DNA of 64,000 bases from Hexactinellida sp. DTS-2022 (taxonomy: Eukaryota > Porifera > Hexactinellida): contig JAPNXP010000014.1 in assembly GCA_028753945.1 (NCBI GenBank), forward strand, positions 4,588,001-4,652,000. The letters run 5' to 3'. The first letter of the stretch is position 1, and every line of letters starts with the position of its first letter. The notes beneath the pieces are model-generated. The model had not been told where the DNA came from and did no database searches. It saw only the letters and a program-made list of their open reading frames with translations. Below, one piece after another: positions 12,674 through 23,638 of the stretch. A program made the translations under genes and the position numbers.

Positions 12674-13554
12674 TTATCTGAGCAAATATTCTAATTTGTG
12701 ATTGGCATATTGATAAAATATGTAATCGTTGGATAATAATGCTTGTCATAGTTTCTGCTTTTGTCAAGATAATAATAAAATATATCCGGACGGACGGGGA
12801 TGATAAACAAGTTATTTATTTTATAAGGCATAATTAGACAAAAGTACTTATTATCCGAGAGTACGTCTTACGCCGAGCACGTTTAAGCGAGTTTCACTGA
12901 TATACTAATCACATAATCTGCCGTTGTTATTGAATATAATATTTTAAATCTATACTATTAAAACACAAACCTGTATATATTATATATACGATCCCCTCGG
13001 TCTCGGTCGCTTTGCGACGGTTCGGCGCTTCACGCCTCAATTGACAACCGCTGCGCGGCCTTACTACTCCTTGAAAGAAATCATTTAGGAATATACTACA
13101 TCTCTGTGGTGTATTAAATATATTCCTCATAAAGTCCCCTTAATAAATGCTACACAATTTAATTGGTTTGGAAAATTCAAATACTTCTATTAGTAGCAGA
13201 AATAAATTTGAATTGCACGATAAGGATAGCTCGAATCCAAATAATACTAAAATAAAAACATGCAATAGATATAGACAAATTATTGATTGGTTAATTGAAT
13301 TTATTTTCAATCAATTAGATTGCAGCCTCAGAAAATATTTACATTATGCACATATGTATTTTTAATCCATACTAACAAACCCTCGAATTTAATTGGCTAA
13401 CAAATATTGTCACCTTCAAATGTGAATATTTATCTTCAAAAACCAATAGATCGTTGTCGCAGTACAAAATTACCCCTGTATACAATTTTTCAGCTTTTTG
13501 GGACTGGTAGTCTTTCCAATTAATTCTGGACAAAAAAACACACACACAAACACA

Positions 13555-14728
13555 CTGGGCCGGATTTACAAGGTGGAGGCCCTGGGGCAACCAGTGTTGT
13601 GGAGGCTCCTAACCAGGGACGTTGCTAGGATTTTTCACATAGGGGGGCATAGAAATTGCCAGGGAGCCAAACATTATATTGGTGTTAGATCTAGCAGTTG
13701 ACGTTACCAAAATGTAGGCGATAAAGACGAAGTTTTCTATTTAAAAGTCCTGCAAAGTATGAAAAGTAGCCTACAAAAATCAATACATTAACAAGAATTT
13801 TGCAACCCAAAGCACAAATTACAGCTTAAGTACTAATAATGACAGTAATAAAAAGTCAATTTTGACAGGTAACAGGTCTAAAGTAAAAGGTGTATTGGGT
13901 TTGTAAAGAGTTTATTAGAAATTAGAACAAAAAATGCCAAAATAACTAGAATTATCCTACAAGGCGTATCTAGATTACTAACAGTCCATTCCTGCCAACC
14001 GACAGGGATTACAACCATTTTGGATTTTCTGTACAGGCGTATGGGATGTAATAAAATTGTATATGGATTACTAGCTTGGATAAATTATTGATTGTTTGTC
14101 GAATAATACATAAAAAATGCTGAAGCCTAAAATGTAGCATTTTGTTTTGTATAATTTAATAGACTATTCAAGCGTACAGCAATTCTCTGTACAACTATAT
14201 ATTTCAATATTATCTGCGTTCCTAAGTGATTATTTTGATTTATGTCAAACTTAATAAGAATAAATAACATGTTCTTATGTATATTTTGGCACACATAATA
14301 AAATGCTTTGGGGTCAGTGTAATTCGTTTCAATAAAGTGTAGATTTACATTTTAGAGGAGCGCGAGCGTGCGAAGCGAGCGAGAAAATTTTTTGAGGTGT
14401 CTAGGGATCTTGACCAATGTACAGGGGAAAATTGGAGCCTCCTACAGGCATATGACTCAAATGGATTGGAAAGTGTGAACTCATTAAATTGAATTCAATA
14501 GCATCAATGAATCAGAGGAATAAAATGGTTCAATATATTTTAGCAGAAGAGCATTGCCCTGGGGCGAGGATTTCTACCAGGGGGGAATTTCCCCCCTATG
14601 CCCCCCTGTGGTGACGTCCCTGCCCCTAACTCCTTCCACTACAATTGTCTATGAGAAATGAAGTACAAACTTGGTGGTGGAGGCCCCGGGGCAGTTGCCC
14701 CGGTTGCCCATGGGTTAATCCGGCCCTG
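13555..14728. mobile_element. hAT-like element with nested second hAT-like element
   Basis: Ends CTGGGCCGGATTTAC and GGTTAATCCGGCCCTG are inverted repeats. The perfect 8-bp duplication CAAACACA is at 13547-13554 and 14729-14736. Most of its length is the inner element at 13614-14622. Confidence 0.88.
13614..14622. mobile_element. 1009-bp hAT-like element, relative of the 48656/52585 pair
   Basis: Starts CAGGGACGTTGCTAGG and ends GTGGTGACGTCCCTG. Flanks ctcctaac (13606-13613) and cccctaac (14623-14630) are a 7/8 duplication. G/C runs just inside each end match the elements that flank OATP copy 3. Confidence 0.82.
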
Positions 14729-14763
14729 CAAACACACAACAATTTCGCTTTTAATAAATAGAT

Positions 14764-15355
14764 ATATGTTATGTCGATTTTGTCAAATAGTCGATTTTAC
14801 AAAATCAACATCCAAAATGTCGATTTTGTAAAATCAACATACAAACTTAAGTTAAATTTTTTAATAGTTGATTTTATAAAATAGAGATTTTTAATTGGTT
14901 GATTTAGTAAAACGACATTTCAGAATGTCGATTTTATAAAATCAACATTTTAATTATTTGATTTTGTAAAATCGACAATCTGAAATGAAGATTTTGTAAA
15001 ATCGACATTTCAGAATGTCGATTTTACAAAATCAACTAATTAGAAATGTCGATTTTACAAAATCAACTAATAAAAAATGTTGATTTTATAAAATCAACTT
15101 ATTTTAATCGTTGATTTTGCAAAATCACCCTGGAATATTTTCTCATTATAGTAAAATATTTTCTTCATACAAGTGTATACTTAGGTATATACTTGGATGA
15201 AGCGAATTCTGAACAAAATGCAATAAAAATAAGGCCTATCCCAGTAATATAGCAAAAGTCGTTGACTTGTTTTAGTTTCAGTTGATTCATGTTGATTTTT
15301 AAAAATCGACATGTTGATTTTGTAAATCAACATTTGACAAAATCGACATAACATA
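14764..15355. mobile_element. Tc1/mariner-like element made of GTCGATTTTGTAAAATCAAC palindromes
   Basis: The ends TATGTTATGTCGATTTTGTC and its complement lie next to TA. The interior is about fifteen imperfect copies of a 20-bp palindrome in near-tandem order plus a unique block (15130-15260). Copies: 38204-38748 and a split copy at 18573-21727. Confidence 0.75.
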
Positions 15356-15835
15356 CCAGCGCGCTTCGCTTGCGAGGGCGCTTCGCGGCAGAACATAACC
15401 ACACACACCAACCGCTTCGCGGTTGGAATGTGTAGTTCATATACGTCTCTAACAATGTTTAAAAAGCGCTAAATAGGCCTAAAATAATCAAATTTAATAA
15501 CAATGTGAAATTTTAGTGATTGCGTCATCATGCGATAATGAGTAGCCATATTGGCAATCTGGTGTGATCCACGTGTCCGCATCATTAATGTACATCTTCT
15601 ATTAAATTTTCAGAATCCTATCTCTTAGAGGGCGGGAATTATGTGCGATTAAGTGAATTTTCATGCTTCTCGAAATGTGACAATGACATAAAAACTTGGC
15701 GAGGTGTGATAAATTTTGAATGGACATCCTGGTGCCAAAAGTTACACCTATATGTCAAAAATCACATTTGGAAACTGTCAGTTTCTTCAATAAACTCGGA
15801 ACTTACAAACAAATATATATAAACATATCTACGTA
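15356..15835 (-). mobile_element. Helitron-like family A, 3' part, opposite orientation to its neighbour
   Basis: Homologous to 12152-12673 along its length, with the GCGCGCTGG end at 15357 and the stem around CACACACCAACCGC. It meets the next copy head to head at about 15836, so its 5' TC end is not separable. Confidence 0.6.
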
Positions 15836-17099
15836 TACTATAAAACACAAAGGTGGGTGGGTCACGGCATAAATGGTCCGCCGCCATAATAGGTCCTACC
15901 GGACCATCCATGGCAGCCGTGGATGGTCCCCCTTATTAATATTGAATAAAAAATTTGACTAAGATTTACTGCGAGCTACCTCCTGAAAATTCTTAGAATA
16001 GTACCACTTCGTGTTAGTCTTGTTAGTAATATAGGGGTAGCGTAGACAGTTCAATTGTGCTCAGTCAATAGAGACTTGTGCCTCCCAAGTTCAATAGTAC
16101 CACTTTGTAGTAGTTTTGATAATTCTCTATAATTTGACAAATGAGGGTAAGCAAGACGCATCAATTGTCTAGAGATGAACTTGCGGCGCCGAAGAATATC
16201 CGGAGGTATATCATTACACGGCAGATTAGAGTCAGAGCACCCAGAATGGTTCCGGGGGACATACGTATACCGCGCCATAGATTGTCCGGGGGTCCATGCA
16301 CGGCAAATGGATGGTCCGGAAGAACCTTATTTGGCGGAAGGGGACGATCCACGGCATCGTACATGGTCCGGCCGGACCATCGATGGCGCAGTACATGCAG
16401 TGCTGGCTTTAGCTCTTTCGGCGCCCCAAGCAAAAAGTATCCAGGCGCCCCGCGTTTTCCATCAAATACTAATTGAATATGTAATTTTTCGCCCCCTAAA
16501 TAATGGTGCCCCACGCGGTTGCTTGTGTTGCGTGTGCCTAAAGCCGGCCCTGAGTACATGGTCCCCGGAACAACCATGGCGCCATGGATGGTCCGGCCTG
16601 ACTAACCGTTGGGGTACCATAAATGGCATGACAGGTGTCTGTGTGACGTGTGTGTATATATTTGTTTGTATGTTCCGAGTTGATTGAAGAAACTGGACGG
16701 TTTCCAAATGTGATTTTTGGCAAATAGGGGTAACTTTGGGCACCCGCCAACAAGTTGAAGTGTCCACTGAAAGTTTATCACACCTCGACAAGTCATGACG
16801 CGGTTGACGCCATTGTCACATTTCGAGATCCCTGAAAGTTCACTTAATTGCACATAATTCCCGCCCTCTAAGAGATAGAAACTTAAAATTTAATAGACAT
16901 GTACATTAATGATGCGGACACGTTGGACACACCAGATTGCCAATATACCTACTCACTATCGCATGATGACGCAATCACAAAAATTTCACATTGTTAAATT
17001 TTACTATTTTAGGCCTATTTACGCTTTATAATCAATGTTAGAGACGTATATAAACCACACAGCAACCCGCGAAGCGACCTAGCAAACGAAGCGCGCTAG
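15836..17099 (+). mobile_element. Helitron-like family A with enlarged variable centre
   Basis: It starts about TATACTATAAAACACAAAGG and ends GCGCGCTAG before T at 17100. The 3' 450 bp match the other copies. The 5' 750 bp (15855-16620) are specific to this copy and rich in palindromic GGTCCGGCCGGACCATC units; they hold the MITE at 16398. The centre may be captured or expanded DNA. Confidence 0.62.
16398..16552. mobile_element. 155-bp hAT-like MITE inside the Helitron-like element
   Basis: Ends CAGTGCTGGCTTTAGC and CTAAAGCCGGCCCTG; perfect 8-bp duplication AGTACATG at 16390-16397 and 16553-16560. Confidence 0.9.
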
Positions 17100-17188
17100 T
17101 TAGAAAATAGAAGCCTACTCGACCACACAAGTAGAATAATAGAAATAGATTTAACACATTCAATTCAACAAGGAGAGTACAAAGGAAA

Positions 17189-18530
17189 TTTTCAACATTA
17201 AATAGGTATAAATAGGTGTCCAAAATATGTAATAATAAAATCATGACCCCAAGTGCAAATCTGTAATACATCACAGGGCTTTTTTTAAGGGCGATCTTGG
17301 TGTTAAAATTACACCACGAATTTTTGCGAGCTAAACACGATTCGGCAGCGGGGGAAAAAAATTCGGTGGTTACACCGCGATTATGCTGAGTTGTACTAAG
17401 GACCCATGAAATACCTATCCTCAAAATCTGGGATGTTAGTGACTCAAACTCTGTTCTGTGGAGAGGATACGAACTAATATAAGTAGTCGGCACAGTAATT
17501 ATAGTAAACTACATAAATAAATGACATTGATTCGTAGTTATATACTACATCATAGACTACTATTTAATATTATAGTAGTCTATGACTACATATATCTACT
17601 AGTTATAGTTGTAAGTGTCGCTACCACAAGAGATACTAAGAAGTTTTCTATTTTAAAATTACTCTGATAAGATAAATACGATTTTACTAAATAGATATCT
17701 CCTGATTTGATTGCAAAAATATAAATTAGACGCCTCTTAAATTAAATATATAAATCATAGAATTAATTAAAAACATAATTGAATATTAATTCTAATACAG
17801 TGCAACCTCTATAAGTGGGGTCTCTATAAATGGGGAACCTCCATAAGTGTGGAATTTTTTTACAATATTCGTATATATCCATACAAATGAACCTCTATAA
17901 GCGGGGAAGTGGGCAATGGGAGACCATAAATTTCAAGGAGTTTTTTATCTCCATACAAAACAACCTCCATAAATGGGGGGAATGGACAAATCCTAACATG
18001 ATTCTTATAAAATAATACAATATTTCCAATAAATCGACTCTAAAGTTTTACAGAAAAAATATTTTCGATTGATCTACTCTGATGTTTTTAGAAGAAATCA
18101 CCTAGTGTAGATCAACAGTTAACTAAATTGTCATAATATACAAATAATAACTATAACGTGCATTAATGTGTGTGTTATATGAATACTTTGTATAATATAG
18201 CATATATAATGCTTTTCCAATTGAATTTTATAACCGGGGAATGGGGGGCAATTGAAATTTTCCCCGTCCCATGCTCCCCCACTTATAGAGGTTCCACTGT
18301 ATTAATATATTAGTTTCAAGATTATTAACCAAAATATTGATAAATTATTAGGATGTTTAGGGAAGAATAATTGAGCCACCATATGATCAGAAATAAATTA
18401 TCGTTTTTACTCAAATCACCCACATTTTTCACTAAACCTTAATATTCATTTTGATACAAGTGTTGAATTTGCTTATACGTACATTCAAAAATCCAACTCG
18501 TTATCTAGTATAGTATCGAATTAATAACGA
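17189..18530. repeat. Paralogous block A (partner of 40476-41520)
   Basis: Collinear with 40.48-41.52 kb apart from insertions. Both copies share the repeat-family tail, a MITE (17273-17404 here, 40538-40683 there), the GTCGGCACAGTAAT end and about 700 bp beyond. Block A alone holds the 17798-18299 element. No gene seen. Confidence 0.8.
17798..18299. mobile_element. 502-bp Tc1/mariner-like MITE with an empty paralogous site
   Basis: Ends CAGTGCAACCTCTATAAG and CTTATAGAGGTTCCACTG flanked by TA (17796-17797, 18300-18301). Inner degenerate repeats of the end (CCTCTATAAGCGGGG, CCTCCATAAATGGGG). The paralogous block has an uninterrupted TCTAATATTAAT at about 41052-41063. Confidence 0.9.
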
Positions 18531-19345
18531 TACCATCAAAAAATTCTGCTACTCTCTAGCTCTCCAGCCAAGTATATGTTATGTCGATTTTGTCAAATAG
18601 TCGATTTTACAAAATCAACATATTCTATTCGTTGATTTCGCAAAATCACCCTGGAATATTTTTACTGTACCGACTATACTATAGTATAGTGGCCCAGTAT
18701 TGGTCTTAGTGCTTTGGTATATAATTAGTCCGTAGCCTCTCCACAGAACAGAGTTTTATTAACTAAGAACTGAAATTTCAGGATAGGTGTCTCATGGGTT
18801 ACAGATGTGCGCCTGGAGTCACGATTTATTAATTTCGACTTGGGAAGATTTTTAATGGGACTTTTAGCTTTTTGTCCCATGAGAAAATACATGCAATAAC
18901 AAGAAAAAAATTAGAATTATTATTGTCAAAAAAGTATTTTGCAACTGATAGCTCTTCACGATTTTTTAATCTGTCCTCATTTTCCTGATAATTAGGCTCA
19001 AAGTTGCCACAATTCACCCTTAACTTTCTAAAATCGTAAATTCATTAATATTCAGTTATGCAATTATTTCGTGGTTTCGATAAATATCTACTATTCATGA
19101 ATAATTCAATTAAAATTCAGTGTTATTTCGATTCAAGTTATTGTTGATATCATAATTACAATAAAGAATTCTAGTATATATGAATAATTAATTTACATCA
19201 ATAGCTATTATTATACAAATCAATTTCTGATACCATAGTTACAATAAAGTATTCTATTTATATGAATAATTCAATTTGATTCAATAGCTGCTACTATATA
19301 AATCGATTTCTAATACAATAGTTGTATTAAAGTTTTCTCCGATTA

Positions 19346-20234
19346 GTGGGGTCAAAAATTAAGGTTCCGTGACCAACCTCTGGCTAGTTAAGTTTTATGG
19401 CTGATTCTGATACTTTAGGATATAACTCGCGATTTAAGCTCCCATGCCGCTCTGGAAAGTTTGGGCAAACTTTTTTATAGCGACAAATTCAAAGGGCCTC
19501 TGGCAATAATTTTGAAAAATTAAGGTCCCTCTCTGAACATTTCATAAATTGAGATTAGAGTATTTTTGAACAGTATACAATAAGCTATGTAGTATGTCTC
19601 CATGTAAATCTCGGTAATAGACCTAAATTTACCACTTTGACTATACAAAAATTAAAAAATCCAGTCAATTGACGTCAAAATTGTGATAATTATATATATA
19701 AAGTGGGCGAATAAAACGATTATGGGTCATTTTTTTTGCTTCGTCACCCCCATGTGAGATCCCCAGAAGAGTCAAAGTGGTAAATTTAGGTCTATTACCG
19801 AGATTTACATGGAGACATACTACATAGCGAGTTAAAAGGTTATTGCATGTATATAGGATAAGATATGCTTCAAATCCCTTAAAAAAATAGCTTAAAAAGG
19901 GACCTCCCATGGTGATAAATGACGTAAGAATCTTCAAAAGGTTATTACAGTAAAAGTATAGTCCCGATTGAGTTGAAATTTTCAGTGCAGCTACTACTTA
20001 TTGTATACTGTTCAAAAATACTCTAATCTCAATTTATGAAATGTTCAGAGAGGGACCTTAATTTTCAAAATTATTGCCAGAGGCCCTTTGAATTTGTCGC
20101 TATAAAAAAGTTTGCCCAAACTTTCCAGAGCGGCATGGGAGCTTAAATCGCGAGTTATATCCTAAAGTATCAGAATCAGCAATAAAACTTAACTAGCCAG
20201 AGGTTGGTCACGGAACCTTAATTTTTGACCCCAC
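19346..20234. mobile_element. 889-bp foldback element with about 245-bp inverted arms
   Basis: Arms 19346-19590 and 19990-20234 are almost exact inverted repeats, starting GTGGGGTCAAAAATTAAGG, flanked by TA on both sides. The centre contains a second inverted pair (19582-19643 and 19769-19830), so the element is a palindrome inside a palindrome. No coding sequence. Confidence 0.88.
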
Positions 20235-20823
20235 TATATATGAAAATTCAATTTCACTTAACAGTTATTCAATTTCAGAACGATTTCTGATATTCAAACA
20301 ATGGATTAATGAGATGGAATATCTATTTGTATAAATATTTGTCTATGTGTGTGCTTGGTGCCCGAAATGTATTAGAGTGTAAGGGAGGTTTATATCGCAT
20401 TAATAATAGAAATATAAACTTAACGCCTTATGTCATTCTAAATAAACAAGTATGCTGATTTCAATTTCAAAACGTTAACTGATATATAAACAATGGATTA
20501 TTGAGATGGAATTTCTAGGTTATTACTATTCGTTTGTGTGCTTGTTTGGTGCCCCAATTGTATACGAGTTATAGGAGGTCTAAAACGCATTTATAATGGA
20601 ATATAAACTTAAACTCAAGATGGTTTAAGATAGAAAGAAGCATGAAATTTATTAAACGTTCCTTTGTCCCGTAACAAATTGATAAATTAGTGTGAACACC
20701 ATGTGACGTTCATGACATGGCGAAAAAAATCAAATTTGCAGCCTGTGTCGACTTCATTTTTGATTTTTTAATTCTGGTAAAAATTCATTTTGGTAAAAAA
20801 ATTCTTCAAATAAGTCGGTTACA

Positions 20824-21574
20824 CAGGGTTTACACGCCTTAATTTTTTTACTCGCCATAAGCCTTGTTTTTTTTTTATTTTTATAAAAAATAGTATAGCG
20901 AGTATGATAAATGAAAAAAGCGAAATATAAAAATTAAGGCGAGTAAAATTATTCATTGGGTGCCAGAAAAAAAATTAAGGCTAGTAAATAAATTTATTAG
21001 ATGGAAAAAAATTAAGGCGTGTAAAACTTAAGGAAAGTAAATTAAGGCGTGTAAAATTTGGTGAACAATAGATATTCGAAACAAGTGCTTTTTTGAACCC
21101 TTAATAAATTAACCCAATTAGTGGCAAAGGTGTAATATTTTATTAAAAATCTCCAATAAGGATAAAACTAATAATGGTGTTTTACATATAGTAAACAGTA
21201 ATTCTGCAAAGTATAATTTGAAAAATTGTGGCTAATCAACATTTATTCATAATTAAATGGATTAAAGGTTGTTATATGATGAGTAAAGCAATTGGGCTAT
21301 GACTGAAAAAAAAATTAAGGCGAGTAAACCAATTGGGGTATGACCGAAAAAAAGTAAGGCGAGTAAACCAATTGGGGTAGGATCGGAAAAAACTAAGGCG
21401 AGTAAACCTAGAGGGGTAGGATCGAAAAAAAACTAAGGCGAGTAAATCTAGAGGGGTAATTCTGAAAAAAAGGCTAATAAATCAATTGGAGCTCGGACGA
21501 AAAAAATATGGCAAGTAGATATGAATGACCAAAATTAAGGTGCCTTAATTTTACACTCATTTTTTAGAACCCTG
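20824..21574. repeat. Element with an AAGGCGAGTAAA minisatellite
   Basis: It begins CAGGGTTTACACGCCTTAA and ends with a block ending AACCCTG. The interior has many copies of AATTAAGGCGAGTAAA, spaced about 40 bp at 21300-21500 with AACCAATTGGGGTA between. Target duplication not seen. Confidence 0.6.
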
Positions 21575-22069
21575 AGTCAATATACTTGGATGAAACGGAT
21601 TCTGAACAAAATGCAATAAAACCTAGGCCTATCCGAGTAATATAGCCAAAGTCGAACACTGGATTTAGTTCTGTTGATTTATATTGATTTTGTAAATCAA
21701 CATTTGGCAAAATCGACCTAACATATATAATAATAAGCAATTTGTATGCTGTTGAAATCACTTCTTAGATTCCCAATTTGTAGAATAATTAATTAAACCG
21801 ATTGAGAATATCTCACATTAATTAATTAATACAAATGTTTTCAAATATATCACATTAATTGAATAACTAATGAAATATTCATGGTGTTAATTAATTAGTA
21901 AGTCATTGGACTGTAATAGGAAGGGTATAAGAGATCTAACAATTATATTAGCAGTGTTGGCACAAAATTTCTGTGTTAAAGCCTTTTAAAACTTTTGTCT
22001 TTTGACATTTGTTTTATCAAACTTGTTTTTGCATCTATGGGGACAAAATCAAAACAAATTCGCCCTTAC

Positions 22070-22650
22070 TTACTTTTCGCACTCTTTAGTATTGAAAGGA
22101 AAATAGTTAAGTTTTACAAACGGTTTTGCTGGAATTATTGTTATTTTGACTGTGACTAGAAATCTGATTGTCCCATAAGACCAGAGTATAGCATGGAATA
22201 ACTCTTCATTTTCACTTAAGCTACAATGCACTATTCTGCTATCAGCAAGAACAATATCATACGAGACGCAAGTCTCTTTGAATAGACCGTATATATGCGA
22301 GGAGGTTTCTATTCCTACTCCCATTATGAGGCCCCCTACAGTGAGATCATCTAGCTCAGGCAGAACTGGAAGCGTGTAGCCTAAGGTAATTAGAGATGCG
22401 GATATTTGTCCCATGGTTACCAACGGTTCAACTTGGCATGTTCTATTTCCGGTATCTATATTTAGAATGTCATGAAGGTTAACTGGTACTTTCCAATGAG
22501 CGTCTTTATACGCGCTATCTTCATAGAAACTGTTAGGAACGTAAGTCTTGCTGTACACATTTTGCTAACGCTACCTTCTAATTTCCATCTTTTCACACAT
22601 TCCTGTATTTCTATAACGCGCTTATTAATGTTATTATGGTTCGCAAGCGC
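22070..22650 (-). pseudogene. Partial DHCR24 (delta24-sterol reductase) homologue, one frameshift
   Basis: The minus strand encodes the FAD-binding (PCMH-type) part of 24-dehydrocholesterol reductase, an ER flavoprotein of sterol synthesis. VEPLVTMGQ, LPVLPELDDLTVGGLIMG and an IIPAK segment match the family closely. The first part (about 22650-22497; IQECVKRWKLEG, MCTARLTFLTVS) is in another frame than the rest (about 22496-22075), so a frameshift is needed. The usual WSCGTLGFL reads WSYGTIRFL. The match stops at GAAAAGTAAGTAAGG, a good splice-donor shape, suggesting a duplicated genomic exon rather than an mRNA copy. N terminus and C-terminal half are not in the window. Confidence 0.8.
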
Positions 22651-22679
22651 GCGCTATGTAATCGCATGATAATGCTATT

Positions 22680-23638
22680 CCGCATATAAAAGTATATTTC
22701 GTATAGAAATTAGAAAGGAAAGGCGAAGTAGGAAGAAACAAACGAACACCCATCTATGTTTAGTTAGTATGTACTCGAATTTGAAATAGAGGAAGAGAAG
22801 ATTTGCGATTAATATTGAGGGAAATAATAAACCAAATTCGACATTTGATATCTGTAACTGGGCTAATGAGTTTATTATATTTAATAATTTTTTTAATAAA
22901 ATTTGTAAAATTCCACAATCACAAATTCCACAATTTCTTAAAGCGAAGCGTCAAAATTTGAATGATTTAATCAGCTAATACCATTTCTAATTAAATATTA
23001 ATTGCAGTCATTCTTAAACAACATAAATTCACTTTTGTGCTCCGGGGATTATTGAAAGGTGTTTGGCCGTTGTATAATTACTGTGGTGTTCGCTTTGGTT
23101 GCAGGCGAACTTGCTATTATAACCGGACCACCGATTGGAAACTTGATTATGATGGATATGATTGTAAACCAAATTCAGGTGGACAAATAGAGAAGTGGAC
23201 AATTAAAGTACTAAAAATAATTAGCAACAATTGCGCTAAAATAATATTATCCAAGTAAACAGCGAAGAACGAACGTGGAAAATTACAAGCTGGAATACTA
23301 CAGTAGACTCTCATTAATTAATGGAACACCGGGGGACAGTCAATATTAGTTAGCTATATCCGGAATTTCGTACTAACCGAGTCACTCGCATGCATTTGTA
23401 GAGGCTAGGGGAATTAAACTTTGTACTGCTTAATAAGTAGATAATGTATCTAATTCCAATTGACATTATGGTTGCTATGCAATCAGCCACGTGTAACCAA
23501 AAAACTTTCCCTAACTTTTAAGTTATTTCCATAACAACCAATAAGTTACTATGGTATGCTCAGGTTACAAAGTATTTAATAGAATCTGCAGAATCTAAAA
23601 TAAATTACTTGAACAAACTAACTTCATACAACAATCAA
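22680..23638. other. Intergenic and putative promoter of the NHL gene
   Basis: A solo mariner-like end (CAGTAGACTCTCATTAATTA) lies near 23300. Just upstream of the NHL gene are ACAACCAATAAG (CCAAT-like, 23533-23544) and a weak TATA-like TATTTAATAG (23573-23582). Nothing else is supported. Confidence 0.4.

Larger units (their letters stand above)
12949..14753. mobile_element. Family B element (GGTCTCGGTCGC motif), split by a hAT insertion
   Basis: It starts ATCTATACTATTAAAACAC and ends GCTTTTAATAAATAGAT, an imperfect inverted pair. Inside is the family signature CTCGGTCTCGGTCGC with palindromic GC motifs (GCTTTGCGACGG, GCTGCGCGGCC). It ends in an A/C-rich caaacacacaa block that is the target of the 13555-14728 insertion. 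Related pieces lie at 34.1, 36.9, 42.2, 59.7 and 63.2 kb. Confidence 0.55.
18573..21727. mobile_element. GTCGATTTTG palindrome element, split by about 2.9 kb of insertions
   Basis: The left part is 18573-18661 and the right part about 21580-21727; together they show both TATGTTATGTCGATTTTGTC-type ends. The paralogous block near 41531 has an uninterrupted TATATAATAATAAGC, confirming a TA-type insertion. Everything at 18662-21579 is later insertion. Confidence 0.72.

Noticed and set aside
14764-15355. Regularly spaced 20-bp repeats resembling a CRISPR array
   Set aside because: Spacing is irregular, spacers are partly repeated, TIRs flank the array, and the context is an animal genome. It is a transposon interior.
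23037-23258. Frames around 23057-23190, one reading AGELAIITGPPIGNLIM after an acceptor-like TTGGTTGCAG
   Set aside because: Membrane-like wording and a plausible acceptor, but no family recognised and no partner exon; not enough to call a gene.
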